A stretch of DNA of 64,000 nt. Source: an uncultured Lachnospiraceae bacterium. Lineage in GTDB: Bacteria > Bacillota > Clostridia > Lachnospirales > Lachnospiraceae. Each line of letters begins with the position of its first letter. Position 1 is the stretch's first letter. The position numbers and the translations under genes are program-made. The stretch is from NCBI GenBank assembly GCA_946405625.1, contig CAMJHQ010000001.1:98083-162082 (forward strand), read 5' to 3'. This document shows positions 52,736 to 62,227 of the stretch, in pieces. Under the pieces are notes generated by a model that saw nothing but the letters and a program-made list of their open reading frames with translations, searched no databases and was not told the DNA's origin.

Positions 52736-54052
52736 ATGTTAAAAACCCTCAGAGATGCACTCAAGGTTAAGGAAATCAGAAGTGGTCTGATCTTTACATT
52801 ATTCATTCTTATAATTGTAAGACTTGGATCAAACATTCCTACACCTGGAGTTGATACAGCAAGAATAGGTGATTTCATTAATAATGCACTTGGATCATCT
52901 GCAAGCAATCTGCTTAATTCACTTACTGGTGGATCAATTTCTCAGATGGCACTGTTTGCATTATCTGTTACACCATATATCACATCATCCATTATCATTC
53001 AGCTCCTCACGATTGCCATTCCGGCACTTGAGGAAATGCAGAAAGATGGTGAAGATGGTCGTAAGAAGATGACAGCTATCACAAGATTTGTGTCAGTTGC
53101 TCTCGCAATCATTCAGAGTTCCGGTCTTGCAATAAGCTTTAGAAATGCAGGACTTCTTTATAGCAAGTCGGCGTTGACTGTTATAATCGTAATCATTTCA
53201 CTTACAGCCGGATGTACATTTGTTATGTGGCTTGGTGAAAGAATTACAGAAAGAGGAATCGGTAATGGTATTTCCATTATCCTCCTCATCAACATCGTTT
53301 CAAGAATGCCTCAGGACTTTATGAGTCTCTATGAGATGTTCGTTAAGGGCAAGGATGTTGTTCACATGGTAATGGCTGCTGCAATTATCATTGCGATAGT
53401 TGTTCTTACAACAGTACTTACTATATTACTGAATGAAGCTATCAGAAAGGTTCCTGTATCATATGCACAGAAGATTCAGGGACGCAAAAACGTAGGTGGT
53501 CGTCAGACACATATTCCTATCAAGGTTAATACAGGAAATGTTATGCCTATCATCTTTGCTTCAACACTTATGTCTATACCTACAATTATTATTAATTTCT
53601 TTAATATCAGGGTAGAGAATCCGGTTGGAGCTAAGATACTTGAAGGACTTAATCAGAATAACTGGTTCAGACCGGGTTACCCATGGGCTTATATCGGACT
53701 TGCAGTTTATATCCTTCTTGTTCTGTTCTTTGCATATTTCTATACATCGATTTCTTTCAATCCGATGGAAATTGCAAACAACATCAAAAGAGGTGGTGGA
53801 TTTGTACCGGGTATAAGACCTGGAAAGCCGACACAGGATTACCTTAACAATATACTTAATTATATCGTCGTTATCGGTGCTGTCGGACTTATATTAGTAG
53901 CTATTATCCCAATCTTCTTCAACGGAAGATTCGGTGCAGATGTATCTTTCGGTGGTACATCACTCATCATCGTAAGTGGTGTTATAATAGAGACTATTAA
54001 GCAGATGGAATCTAAGATGATCGTAAGAAATTATAAGGGATTCTTAAGTTAA
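52736..54052 (+). CDS. secY: Protein translocase subunit SecY
   Basis: The 438-residue channel protein has ten membrane segments and the signatures FALSVTPYITSSIIIQLL and MWLGERITERGIGNGISII. SecY with SecE and SecG exports unfolded proteins, here including the pilins and adhesin of the 32-42 kb region. It starts one base after rplO. Confidence 0.97.
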   Translation: MLKTLRDALKVKEIRSGLIFTLFILIIVRLGSNIPTPGVDTARIGDFINNALGSSASNLLNSLTGGSISQMALFALSVTPYITSSIIIQLLTIAIPALEEMQKDGEDGRKKMTAITRFVSVALAIIQSSGLAISFRNAGLLYSKSALTVIIVIISLTAGCTFVMWLGERITERGIGNGISIILLINIVSRMPQDFMSLYEMFVKGKDVVHMVMAAAIIIAIVVLTTVLTILLNEAIRKVPVSYAQKIQGRKNVGGRQTHIPIKVNTGNVMPIIFASTLMSIPTIIINFFNIRVENPVGAKILEGLNQNNWFRPGYPWAYIGLAVYILLVLFFAYFYTSISFNPMEIANNIKRGGGFVPGIRPGKPTQDYLNNILNYIVVIGAVGLILVAIIPIFFNGRFGADVSFGGTSLIIVSGVIIETIKQMESKMIVRNYKGFLS

Positions 54053-54058
54053 AATATT

Positions 54059-54105
54059 AGCCGCATCGAATGGAGGGCGGAAATCCGCTCTTCATAGAGG
54101 CGGCT
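54059..54105 (+). other. Hairpin between secY and adk
   Basis: AGCCGC and GCGGCT close a structure with an inner GCGGA/TCCGC hairpin. Only a weak T-run follows, so read-through into adk is likely; it may act as an attenuator or mRNA stabiliser. Confidence 0.5.
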
Positions 54106-54139
54106 TAAAGTCGTTATTGTTCGAAAAAGGAGACATCTT

Positions 54140-54781
54140 ATGAAAATAATAATGCTTGGAGCACCTGGTGCCGGAAAAGGTACACAGGCTGACATGATTG
54201 CTAAGAAGTATAATGTGCCACACATTTCCACAGGAGATATCTTCCGTGCAAATATCAAAAACGGTACAGAACTTGGCAGAAAAGCAAAGGATTATATGGA
54301 CAAGGGACTTCTTGTTCCGGATTCACTGGTTGTAGATCTTGTTATTGACAGAATCCATGAGGATGATGCAAAGGACGGTTATGTTCTTGATGGTTTCCCA
54401 AGAACTATTCCACAGGCTGAAGCTCTTGACAAAGCTTTAACAGAAGCCGGCGAGTCGATTGATTATGCCATAAATGTGGATGTTCCTGATGAGAATATAG
54501 TAAGACGTATGTCAGGAAGACGCGCATGCCTTAAATGCGGAGCTACATATCATATAGTATATAATGCTCCAAAGACAGAAGGAGTATGTGATTCCTGTGG
54601 ATCTGAACTTGTTCAGAGAGAAGATGATAAGCCTGAAACAGTTCTTAACAGACTTTCGGTTTATCATAAGGAAACACAGCCACTTATAGATTATTATACA
54701 GAGAAGGGCAATATCAAAGACGTTGACGGAACAAAAGATCTGAACGATGTATTTGCTGATATTGTAGCAATTCTCGGTTAA
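54140..54781 (+). CDS. adk: Adenylate kinase (zinc-lid type)
   Basis: The enzyme interconverts ATP + AMP and 2 ADP. The 213-residue protein has the P-loop [24 protein letters not shown], and a lid domain with two CxxC pairs (CLKCG and CDSCG), the zinc form common in Gram-positives. GGAGA lies nine bases upstream. Usually map follows; here it does not. Confidence 0.97.
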   Translation: MKIIMLGAPGAGKGTQADMIAKKYNVPHISTGDIFRANIKNGTELGRKAKDYMDKGLLVPDSLVVDLVIDRIHEDDAKDGYVLDGFPRTIPQAEALDKALTEAGESIDYAINVDVPDENIVRRMSGRRACLKCGATYHIVYNAPKTEGVCDSCGSELVQREDDKPETVLNRLSVYHKETQPLIDYYTEKGNIKDVDGTKDLNDVFADIVAILG

Positions 54782-54814
54782 TAACATAGATGACTGATTT
54801 AATGAGGTGAGTGT

Positions 54815-55033
54815 ATGTCTAAAGCAGATGAAATAGAGTGCGAAGGAGTTGTAGTTGAAAAACTCCCAAATGCAATGTTTAAGGTTGAACTTGAGAACGG
54901 ACATGTGATCCTTGCACATATAAGCGGCAAGCTCAGAATGTACTATATCAAGATTCTTCCAGGAGATAAAGTAACTGTAGTTCTTTCTCCTTATGATCTT
55001 ACTAAAGGAAGAATTGTTTGGAGAGCTAAGTAA
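54815..55033 (+). CDS. infA: Translation initiation factor IF-1
   Basis: The 72-residue OB-fold protein ([39 protein letters not shown]) is IF-1, which blocks the A site during initiation. It follows adk by 33 bases with GAGGTGAG upstream. Confidence 0.97.
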   Translation: MSKADEIECEGVVVEKLPNAMFKVELENGHVILAHISGKLRMYYIKILPGDKVTVVLSPYDLTKGRIVWRAK

Positions 55034-55059
55034 CTCGAAAAGTCATTTTAAAAATACAC

Positions 55060-55088
55060 TTGCATTTTGTCTATTTATTTGATAGAAT
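55060..55088 (+). promoter_or_regulatory. Internal promoter upstream of rpmJ
   Basis: TTGCAT (55060-55065), 17-base spacer, TAGAAT (55083-55088). It would let rpmJ and the alpha part of the cluster be transcribed apart from the spc part. Confidence 0.55.
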
Positions 55089-55091
55089 GTT

Positions 55092-55153
55092 GCTTCGCAA
55101 GCCAACGGGATAACTATGCGCTGTTTTAGGTGCATTTCGTAGGCTTGAATGAA
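55092..55153 (+). other. rpmJ leader hairpin
   Basis: CTTCGCAAGCC pairs imperfectly with GGCTTGAATGAAG across about 40 bases, directly after the predicted start site. It is part of the 161-base gap between infA and rpmJ. Confidence 0.4.
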
Positions 55154-55194
55154 GTGAGGAAAAAGTGACTTCTCATGGAAAGGAGAGTATTTTA

Positions 55195-55308
55195 ATGAAG
55201 GTACGTGCATCAGTAAAACCAATTTGCGATAAGTGCAAAGTCATTAAAAGAAAAGGCAGAATACTTATTATCTGCGAAAATCCAAAGCACAAGCAGCGTC
55301 AGGGCTAA
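55195..55308 (+). CDS. rpmJ: 50S ribosomal protein L36
   Basis: The 37-residue protein [20 protein letters not shown], then [17 protein letters not shown], is complete L36 with the zinc ligands C-x2-C, C and H. AAAGGAGA lies ten bases upstream. Too short for ordinary length cut-offs but unambiguous. Confidence 0.97.
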   Translation: MKVRASVKPICDKCKVIKRKGRILIICENPKHKQRQG

Positions 55309-55595
55309 TAACCCGGCCGATTCATGAGGAGATATACCAGGCGATTAGCCCGCCTAATAGATATATCCCTTTGGTGCAAATACTGATATTATTCCGTATC
55401 AGTTCTTTAAGTTAAGCGGCTGCAGCAGTGAGAGCTGCTGTTCAAGGACTATACGTATCATTATTACGTATATGATCATATATGGAAGAATGTATTTAAG
55501 GATATACATTTCACCTTCTGATTCCATACAGAAGTTATCCCGCGAATACATCAGAGAAAAAATCATTTGTAAGTAGAATTTTGGAGGTAGAATTA
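55309..55595 (+). promoter_or_regulatory. Structured leader between rpmJ and rpsM
   Basis: The 287-base gap has no gene. It holds at least four inverted repeats: AGGCG/CGCCT, ACTGATA/TATCAGT, GCAGCAG with CTGCTGT, and ATACGTA/TACGTAT. In Firmicutes the alpha operon is controlled by S4 binding a leader RNA, so this is a candidate autoregulatory site. No known consensus was matched by eye. Confidence 0.5.
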
Positions 55596-55964
55596 ATGGC
55601 TCGTATTTCAGGTGTAGATTTACCTAGAGACAAGCGTGTCGAGATAGGTCTTACTTATATTTACGGTATTGGTCTTTCAACATCTAAGAAAATTCTTGCA
55701 GATTCAGGCGTTGATCCTGATACAAGAGTTAAGGACCTGACTGATGATGAAGTAAGGAAAATCAGTGATATCATAAATGAGTCACTTACTGTTGAAGGTG
55801 ATTTAAGAAGAGAAACAGCGCTTAATATTAAGCGTCTGCAGGAAATTGGCTGCTATCGTGGCATCCGTCACAGAAAGGGTCTTCCTGTACGTGGACAGAA
55901 TACAAAGAATAATGCCCGTACACGTAAGGGTCCTAAGAAGACAGTTGCTAACAAGAAGAAGTAA
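55596..55964 (+). CDS. rpsM: 30S ribosomal protein S13
   Basis: The 122-residue protein [20 protein letters not shown] with the C-terminal [19 protein letters not shown] is S13, which bridges to the 50S and touches P-site tRNA. ATG 55596 is preceded by GGAGG; five extra in-frame codons upstream cover that site. Confidence 0.97.
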   Translation: MARISGVDLPRDKRVEIGLTYIYGIGLSTSKKILADSGVDPDTRVKDLTDDEVRKISDIINESLTVEGDLRRETALNIKRLQEIGCYRGIRHRKGLPVRGQNTKNNARTRKGPKKTVANKKK

Positions 55965-55987
55965 TTTGAACCGGAGGAGTAAAGTTA

Positions 55988-56386
55988 ATGGCTAATAATA
56001 AAAGTGTAAAGAAAGCTACTAAGAAGCGTAGCAGAAAGACAGTTGAGCATGGACAGGCTCATATTCAGTCTTCTTTCAATAATACAATCGTAACATTAAC
56101 AGATGCTGAAGGAAATGCTCTGTCTTGGGCAAGTGCAGGCGGACTTGGATTCAGAGGATCCAAGAAGTCTACTCCTTATGCAGCACAGATGGCAGCAGAG
56201 ACTGCTTGTAAAGCAGCTGCTCCTTATGGACTGAAGACAGTTGATGTTATGGTTAAGGGACCGGGATCAGGTAGAGAGGCTGCTATCAGAGCACTCGCTG
56301 CATGTGGTCTTGAGGTTCTGTCAATCAAGGACGTAACACCTGTACCACACAATGGTTGTCGTCCACCAAAGAGAAGAAGAGTCTGA
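55988..56386 (+). CDS. rpsK: 30S ribosomal protein S11
   Basis: The 132-residue protein ([39 protein letters not shown]) is S11 of the 30S platform, near the Shine-Dalgarno helix. GGAGG precedes it. Confidence 0.97.
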   Translation: MANNKSVKKATKKRSRKTVEHGQAHIQSSFNNTIVTLTDAEGNALSWASAGGLGFRGSKKSTPYAAQMAAETACKAAAPYGLKTVDVMVKGPGSGREAAIRALAACGLEVLSIKDVTPVPHNGCRPPKRRRV

Positions 56387-56405
56387 TTAGGAGGTATAGA
56401 AGCAA

Positions 56406-56999
56406 ATGGCAATTAATAGAACACCTGTCCTTAAAAGATGCAGGAGCCTTGAGCTGGAGCCTCAGTATCTTGGCGTAAATAAGAAATCACGCAGAAAGAA
56501 TCCGAGAGCCGGCAAGAAGGTCAGTGAATACGGAATGCAGCTTCGTGAGAAGCAGAAGGCTAAGTTTATATACGGAGTTCAGGAGAAGCCTTTCAGAAAC
56601 CTTTATAAGAAGGCTGAGAGAATGCAGGGCCTTGTAGGTACAAACCTTATGCAGCTTCTTGAACTCAGACTTGATAATATCATTTTCCGTCTCGGACTTG
56701 CCAGAACAAGACGTGAAGCAAGACAGGTCGTAACACACAGACATGTACTTGTTAACGGAAAGATTGTAAGCATCCCATCATATAAGTGTGAGCCGGGTGA
56801 TGTAATCGAAATCAAGGAGAAGTCAAAGTCTCTTCAGAGATTCAAGGACATTCTTGAGGTTACAGGCGGACAGTCAATCCCATCATGGCTTGACGGCGAT
56901 ATTGAGAAAATGACAGGAAAGGTTATCGAAGTTCCTTCAAGAGAAGTAATCGATGTTCCTGTAAACGAGACACTTATCGTCGAGTTGTACTCTAAGTAA
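56406..56999 (+). CDS. rpsD: 30S ribosomal protein S4
   Basis: The 197-residue protein has the S4 RNA-binding domain (RLGLARTRREARQVVTHRHV, LVNGKIVSIPS). S4 nucleates 30S assembly and represses the alpha operon in several bacteria, matching the leader ahead of rpsM. It lacks the N-terminal CxxC pairs of zinc-type S4. AGGAGG precedes it. Confidence 0.97.
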   Translation: MAINRTPVLKRCRSLELEPQYLGVNKKSRRKNPRAGKKVSEYGMQLREKQKAKFIYGVQEKPFRNLYKKAERMQGLVGTNLMQLLELRLDNIIFRLGLARTRREARQVVTHRHVLVNGKIVSIPSYKCEPGDVIEIKEKSKSLQRFKDILEVTGGQSIPSWLDGDIEKMTGKVIEVPSREVIDVPVNETLIVELYSK

Positions 57000-57017
57000 G
57001 ATATTAACATTTCGTTG

Positions 57018-57038
57018 GGTTATGCTTTTTGCATAACC
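57018..57038 (+). other. Hairpin between rpsD and rpoA
   Basis: GGTTATGC and GCATAACC form a perfect 8-bp stem with a T5 loop. No T-run follows. It may modulate expression of rpoA relative to ribosomal proteins. Confidence 0.5.
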
Positions 57039-57109
57039 TGCGGAATAGTTAGGATAAATATAGTTTTTTTAAGTAACTATTGATCGAGATATGATTCGGG
57101 GGTATTTAA

Positions 57110-58066
57110 ATGTTTGAATTCGAAAAGCCTAGAATTGAAATCGTAGAAAAGTCTGATGATAATAAGTATGGAAGATTCGTCATCGAACCGCTTGAGAGAG
57201 GATATGGTACAACACTCGGTAATTCACTCCGTCGTGTTATGTTATCATCTCTTCCGGGAACTGCCGTAACTTTCATCAAGATTAAGGGCGTTCTGCATGA
57301 GTTTAGTTCACTTCCTGGAATCAAGGAAGATGTAACTGAAATAGTTATGAATATCAAAGAGCTTTGCATCAAGAACAACAGTTCAAGTGATGAAGCTAAG
57401 GTTGGATATATCGAGGCATCCGGTGATTGCACAGTTAAGGCTTCTGACATCAAGGTGGATGGAGATATTGAAATCCTTAATCCGGATCTTGTTATTGCAA
57501 ATCTTAACGGACCAGAGGCTCGTCTTGAGATGGAGCTTACCATCAACAACGGTCGTGGTTATGTAAGTGCTGACAAGAATAAGGAAAACGATAACGCAGT
57601 AGATGTAATCGCAGTTGACTCTATCTATACTCCTATCGAGAGAGTTAACCTGACAGTTGAGAATACACGTGTTGGTCAGATCACAGATTATGATAAGCTT
57701 ACACTTGATGTATTCACAAACGGAACACTTGGTCCGGATGAGGCTGTCAGCTATGCAGCTAAGATCCTCAGCGAGCATCTTGATCTGTTCATTAACCTTT
57801 CTGAGAATGTTAAGGATAAGCAGATCATCACAGAGAAGATTGAGGACAAGAAGGATAATCAGTCAGCTGATATGAGCATTGATGAGCTTGAGCTCAGTGT
57901 TCGTTCATACAATTGTCTGAAGCGTGCCGGCATCAATACAGTTAAGGAGCTCTGCAACAAGACTCCTGATGATATGATGAAGGTTCGTAATCTCGGACGT
58001 AAGTCACTCGAAGAAGTACTTGCTAAGCTTAAGGAGCTTGGTCTTGCACTTAAGGACAGTGAATAA
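57110..58066 (+). CDS. rpoA: RNA polymerase alpha subunit
   Basis: The 318-residue protein has the N-terminal dimerisation domain ([20 protein letters not shown]) and C-terminal domain for UP elements and activators ([35 protein letters not shown]). The linker is acidic/Lys-rich. GGGGG precedes the ATG. Confidence 0.97.
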   Translation: MFEFEKPRIEIVEKSDDNKYGRFVIEPLERGYGTTLGNSLRRVMLSSLPGTAVTFIKIKGVLHEFSSLPGIKEDVTEIVMNIKELCIKNNSSSDEAKVGYIEASGDCTVKASDIKVDGDIEILNPDLVIANLNGPEARLEMELTINNGRGYVSADKNKENDNAVDVIAVDSIYTPIERVNLTVENTRVGQITDYDKLTLDVFTNGTLGPDEAVSYAAKILSEHLDLFINLSENVKDKQIITEKIEDKKDNQSADMSIDELELSVRSYNCLKRAGINTVKELCNKTPDDMMKVRNLGRKSLEEVLAKLKELGLALKDSE

Positions 58067-58163
58067 TTATAGTTACCACTCACGCTGAAGTTTTTGAGTT
58101 ATCGCTCAATGGAGTAGGCACAGTGAAGACCACGGGATACCGTAGGTAAGGAGGAAAGTCAAA

Positions 58164-58688
58164 ATGGCAATGTATAGAAAACTTGGAAAGAAGTCAGATC
58201 AGAGAAAGGCACTTCTTCGTAATCAGGTAACACAGCTTATCTATCATGGTAAGATCAAGACTACTGAGGCAAGAGCTAAGGAAGTTCGTAAGATCGCTGA
58301 GCATCTTATCACAATGGCTGTAAAAGAGAAGGATAACTTCGAAGAAATTACAGTTCAGGCTAAGGTAGCTGATAAGGATAAGGATGGTAAGAGAGTAAAG
58401 GTCGTTGTAGACGGCAAGAAAGTTACAAAGTACCATACAGAAGATAAGAAGGTTAAGAAGGATAATCCTTCAAGACTTCACGCTCGTAGAGAAATGCTTA
58501 AGGTTCTTTATCCTGTAATGGAATCTGCTGAAGGTTCTAAGAAGGCTAAGAAGGTTGACCTCACAGACAAGCTTTTCACAGAGATTGCACCAAAGTATCA
58601 GAGCCGTAACGGTGGTTACACACGTATCGTAAAGATCGGTCAGAGAAAAGGTGACGGAGCTATGGAAGTAATCCTTGAGCTCGTATAA
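58164..58688 (+). CDS. rplQ: 50S ribosomal protein L17 with a Lys-rich insertion
   Basis: The 174-residue protein starts [20 protein letters not shown] and ends [12 protein letters not shown], as L17 does. It is about 45-50 residues longer than the common 112-128 form because of a charged insertion ([20 protein letters not shown] and onward) near residues 65-100. AAGGAGG precedes the ATG; last gene of the alpha part. Confidence 0.96.
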   Translation: MAMYRKLGKKSDQRKALLRNQVTQLIYHGKIKTTEARAKEVRKIAEHLITMAVKEKDNFEEITVQAKVADKDKDGKRVKVVVDGKKVTKYHTEDKKVKKDNPSRLHARREMLKVLYPVMESAEGSKKAKKVDLTDKLFTEIAPKYQSRNGGYTRIVKIGQRKGDGAMEVILELV

Positions 58689-58706
58689 TAGATCATACTG
58701 ATTTTA

Positions 58707-58740
58707 AGGCGGTATCCGTGAGGATATCGCCTATTATTTT
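58707..58740 (+). terminator. Terminator after rplQ
   Basis: AGGCGGTATCC and GGATATCGCCT form an 11-bp stem (one G-U) with a four-base loop, followed by ATTATTTTT. It ends seven bases before the next ATG. Confidence 0.85.
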
Positions 58741-58746
58741 TGTATT

Positions 58747-60075
58747 ATGAGACAATATATAAAAATCAACAACTTAACAGTTAAGGGCTTGCCGGGAAGT
58801 GCAATCTCTATGGAGATTTCGAGAGGCGAAGTTGTAGCGATAACCGGAGAAAACGGTTCAGGTAAGACAACTCTTGTCAGCTGCATAGCCGGTATCAGAA
58901 GGCCGGAAAAAATCGGTATGGTTCTCGTGGACGGACTTGATCCGTTTTCCCAGCTGGATGAGAGAAAGATTCATAGACTCTGCGGTATAGTTCAGCAGGA
59001 TCCGGATGATGATATAGTTTTTGATTCCATTATCAGAGATGTTGCATTTGCTCCGGAAAATATCGGACTTGAGAAACAGCGAATTTCAAAGAGGGCACTC
59101 AATTACTTTAAGAGTCTTGAACTGGTCGGAAAGCAGAAAAGAAGATATGATGAACTTTCCCTTGGCGAGAAGCAGAGAGCCTGTATTGCAGGTGTTCTTA
59201 TTATGCATCATGATATTCTTGTAATGGATGATGCCTTTTCCATGATGGAAGAGGAGAAGGCCTGTAAGCTGCTGAAAAGTATTATCTCGTCAGCTAAAAA
59301 GAAGGGGCAGACGGTTATTTATACATCCAATAAGTATGATGAGCTGGCTCTTGCGGACAGAGTTATACAGATCAGCAGGGGAATTGCGACTCAGAAAGCT
59401 TTGAATGATATAGATGGTGTTGTCCCTGCTGCGGCATCAGTAATTAAGGATACTATTCCGGGTGCACAGTTTGGAATCAGAGCTCTTGGGGCTGATGGTA
59501 ATCCTATCTACAGTGATCTTACAGAAGACAGTATTACTGCTGTTTTCAGAGATTTGAAGTTCAGCTATGGAAGAGAGCGTATTATCTCAAATATGAGCGG
59601 GGCTCTTGGTCGAGGAAGGTATTATAGGATTTCGGGTCCGGCATCATCAGGCAAATCTACATTTTTAAAACTTCTGGCCGGATTGCTTAAGCCGACCGGA
59701 GGATCGATCGATATCTATGGCAAGCTGGTTTGCGGATTTCAGCTGCCAAGCAGTCAGCTTTTTGACGATACGGTAATTGAAGATGTTATGTATCAGCAGA
59801 GAGCACTCGGTGTATCGAAGGCAGATGCACGTGAAGGCGCTGAAGAAATATTAACTAAGCTCGGAGTTTCCAAAAAACTCTGGGAGAGACATCCGTTGAC
59901 ACTATCTATGGGAGAGCAGAGGCTTGTAATGCTTGCGGGAGTTTTTGCGGCTGATGCAGATATAATTCTTCTCGACAAACCTTTTACAGGACTTGATTCG
60001 GAAGGGTATTACAGAGTCAGAATGTATATAGATGAATTGCTTCGTGAACGTAAATGCGTGGTTGTAGTGGAGTGA
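58747..60075 (+). CDS. Fused EcfA1-EcfA2 ATPase with altered catalytic residues
   Basis: The 442-residue protein contains two ABC ATPase domains normally encoded by ecfA1 and ecfA2. Domain 1: Walker A GENGSGKT (34-41), QQDPDDDIVFDSII, signature LSLGEKQ (137-143), Walker B ILVMDD (Asp162 where Glu is usual), and Asn195 in place of the H-loop His. Domain 2: Walker A GPASSGKS (297-304), signature LSMGEQ (386-391), Walker B IILLDK (Lys411 where Glu is usual); the protein ends right before the H-loop. These would energise vitamin uptake with EcfT and S-components. The start has no clear ribosome site. Confidence 0.8.
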   Translation: MRQYIKINNLTVKGLPGSAISMEISRGEVVAITGENGSGKTTLVSCIAGIRRPEKIGMVLVDGLDPFSQLDERKIHRLCGIVQQDPDDDIVFDSIIRDVAFAPENIGLEKQRISKRALNYFKSLELVGKQKRRYDELSLGEKQRACIAGVLIMHHDILVMDDAFSMMEEEKACKLLKSIISSAKKKGQTVIYTSNKYDELALADRVIQISRGIATQKALNDIDGVVPAAASVIKDTIPGAQFGIRALGADGNPIYSDLTEDSITAVFRDLKFSYGRERIISNMSGALGRGRYYRISGPASSGKSTFLKLLAGLLKPTGGSIDIYGKLVCGFQLPSSQLFDDTVIEDVMYQQRALGVSKADAREGAEEILTKLGVSKKLWERHPLTLSMGEQRLVMLAGVFAADADIILLDKPFTGLDSEGYYRVRMYIDELLRERKCVVVVE

Positions 60076-60085
60076 TGTTAAATAA

Positions 60086-60790
60086 ATGAAAATTATTGAT
60101 CCAAGACTAAAGATATATCTTGTAATAATAAATGCGGTTCTTGTTCTTGCCATAGCATCACCGGTTGCACTTGGAATTGCTGTCGCATTCACGATCGGTG
60201 TGCTTTATATGTCACGAATTAAACCATCAGCATTATTGAAAAGTGTCGGATTCGTTCTTTCGGTAGTGCTGCTTTTATTTCTTATTTTGATGATATGGAT
60301 AGAACCCAAAACTGCACTGTATGGATTCCTGAAATGCAGTATAATAGTTTCCTCTGCGGTCGTTTTTTCGAAGACTACAGAACAGGTGGATGTATTTGAC
60401 GGACTGGTAGGAGCATTTTTCCTCAGAGCGTCGACCGCAAAATGGGTTTATCTTGCTATAGATTTTCTGCCACAGCTCAGATATGAACTTGACAGGATGA
60501 AAACTTCCAGAGTTGCCAGAGGTGAACGTCCGGAAGGAAAGGGATGGTTTAAATCCTTTATCGGAGATGTAAAGGTTTTCGGTCCGGCATGGAAGAATAC
60601 AAATGTAAAATCCAAGCGTACCGCAAAGGCTATGGATGACAGATGTTATGATGTTTCTACCAGGCGTATCAGGACGAAGCCTCTTAGATTTAAGGCAATA
60701 GATTTTATGTGCATTGCCGTTACAGTGATATATGCAGCGATAATTGTTTACCTTGAAGTTCGAATCAGATTCTACGGAAAACTTATATGA
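60086..60790 (+). CDS. ecfT: ECF transporter transmembrane component EcfT
   Basis: The 234-residue protein has about five membrane segments and two cytoplasmic coupling motifs: RVARGERPEG and KRTAKAMDDRCYD, the second a variant of the usual xMxARGY. EcfT transmits ATPase motion to substrate-binding S-components, none of which is in the window. It follows the ATPase by 10 bases and overlaps truA by four. Confidence 0.85.
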   Translation: MKIIDPRLKIYLVIINAVLVLAIASPVALGIAVAFTIGVLYMSRIKPSALLKSVGFVLSVVLLLFLILMIWIEPKTALYGFLKCSIIVSSAVVFSKTTEQVDVFDGLVGAFFLRASTAKWVYLAIDFLPQLRYELDRMKTSRVARGERPEGKGWFKSFIGDVKVFGPAWKNTNVKSKRTAKAMDDRCYDVSTRRIRTKPLRFKAIDFMCIAVTVIYAAIIVYLEVRIRFYGKLI

Positions 60791-61545
60791 GAAGAATAAT
60801 GCTTAGAATTTCATATGACGGAACGGATTTCTGTGGCTGGCAGCTTCAGGAAAATGAAGTAACTGTAGAAAGTGAGCTTAACAGAGCACTGAGTGAGGTT
60901 ACAGGCGAGGAGATAAGGGTTATCGGTGCCAGCAGGACTGATTCCGGAGTGCATGCTGAAGGGGCGGTCTGTGTTTTCGATACAGAGTGCAGAATTCCCG
61001 CGGAGAAGATAAGCTATGCAGTCAATACAGGGCTCCCCGGTTCTATAAGGGTTTGGGAGTCGGTTGAGGTCGATAAGGATTTTCATCCGAGACATTGTGA
61101 CAGTGAAAAAACGTATGAGTATCATATCTGGAATGATACATTTGACAATCCGCTCGTTTCGAGATATGCACATTTCATATATAGGAAGATTGATGTGCCT
61201 GCAATGAACAGAGCTGCACAGTATCTGCTCGGAGAACATGATTTTAAGAGCTTTTGCTCCGAAAAAGCTGAAGTCCTAACTACAGTGAGGGAAATCACGG
61301 ACATTTCAGTTTCGAGAGATGATCGTGATGAAAGAAAGATAACTATCAGAGTAACCGGAAAGGGATTTCTCTACAACATGGTCCGTATTATTTCCGGAAC
61401 ATTGATAGAGGTTGGAACGGGACTCAGAACAGTTGAATCCGTTAAGGATACACTTGAGGCCTGTAAACGAGAAACGGCGGGACCGACTGCACCGGCAAAG
61501 GGGCTCGTTCTTAAAGGAATCATATTTAAGGAACCAGTTCTTTAA
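60787..61545 (+). CDS. truA: tRNA pseudouridine(38-40) synthase
   Basis: The 252-residue protein has the catalytic Asp motif GASRTDSGVHAEG and begins MLRISYDGTDFCGWQLQ after MRRI. It modifies positions 38-40 of the tRNA anticodon stem. The ATGA overlap with ecfT suggests translational coupling. Standard place after ecfT and before rplM. Confidence 0.96.
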   Translation: MRRIMLRISYDGTDFCGWQLQENEVTVESELNRALSEVTGEEIRVIGASRTDSGVHAEGAVCVFDTECRIPAEKISYAVNTGLPGSIRVWESVEVDKDFHPRHCDSEKTYEYHIWNDTFDNPLVSRYAHFIYRKIDVPAMNRAAQYLLGEHDFKSFCSEKAEVLTTVREITDISVSRDDRDERKITIRVTGKGFLYNMVRIISGTLIEVGTGLRTVESVKDTLEACKRETAGPTAPAKGLVLKGIIFKEPVL

Positions 61546-61599
61546 ATATATAATAGGCCTTTAATGCAAGAAAAAAGCCTATAAATGCGAAGAAAAACG

Positions 61600-61628
61600 T
61601 TGACAAGTGATCTAGGATGGGGTAGAAT
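61600..61628 (+). promoter_or_regulatory. Promoter of rplM-rpsI
   Basis: Perfect TTGACA (61600-61605), 17-base spacer, TAGAAT (61623-61628). Confidence 0.8.
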
Positions 61629-61634
61629 ACAAAT

Positions 61635-61772
61635 CTGTGTGACGTTAAACTATGGAGCCGAAAACGGTGTGAAAACACCTGAGTAAGCTACTCTGTCGAT
61701 CGGATTTCATCACCGGACGGCAGACGAATCGGATAGTCGCGAGGCTGTCTAAAGAAAAAGGAGGAACAAAAG
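61635..61772 (+). promoter_or_regulatory. Candidate L13 leader RNA
   Basis: The leader of about 138 bases starts shortly after the promoter and has GTGTGAAAACACC and other short pairings before AAAGGAGG. Firmicutes rplM mRNAs carry the autoregulatory L13 leader, so this is the expected site. The match to the published consensus was not tested. Confidence 0.5.
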
Positions 61773-62207
61773 ATGAAGAGCTATATGCCAAGCGCATCAA
61801 CCATTGAAAGAAAATGGTATGTTGTTGATGCTGAAGGACAGACACTTGGTCGTCTTGCATCAGAGGTAGCTAAGGTGTTAAGAGGAAAGAATAAGCCAAC
61901 TTATACACCTCACATTGACACAGGTGATTACGTAATCGTAATCAACGCTGAGAAGATTAAGGTATCAGGAAACAAGCTTAACGATAAGATCTACTACAGA
62001 CATTCTGATTATGTTGGTGGACTTAAGAGCATCAATCTTAAGGAAGCACTTCAGAAGAACCCTGTATTCGTTATCGAGCATGCAGTAAAGGGAATGCTCC
62101 CGAAGGGACCTCTTGGACGTCAGATGTACAAGAAGCTTTTCGTATATGCAGGACCTGAGCATAAGCAGCAGGCACAGCAGCCTGAAGCGCTCGAGATTAA
62201 ATTTTAA
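61773..62207 (+). CDS. rplM: 50S ribosomal protein L13
   Basis: The 144-residue protein ([40 protein letters not shown]) is L13, an early 50S assembly protein. AAAGGAGG precedes the ATG; rpsI follows after 20 bases. Confidence 0.97.
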   Translation: MKSYMPSASTIERKWYVVDAEGQTLGRLASEVAKVLRGKNKPTYTPHIDTGDYVIVINAEKIKVSGNKLNDKIYYRHSDYVGGLKSINLKEALQKNPVFVIEHAVKGMLPKGPLGRQMYKKLFVYAGPEHKQQAQQPEALEIKF

Positions 62208-62227
62208 GGAATGGAGGGTAATCTATA

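Noticed and set aside
61553..61584. ATAGGC/GCCTAT inverted repeat after truA as a terminator
   Set aside because: The loop is long and A-rich and no T-run follows on the plus strand.
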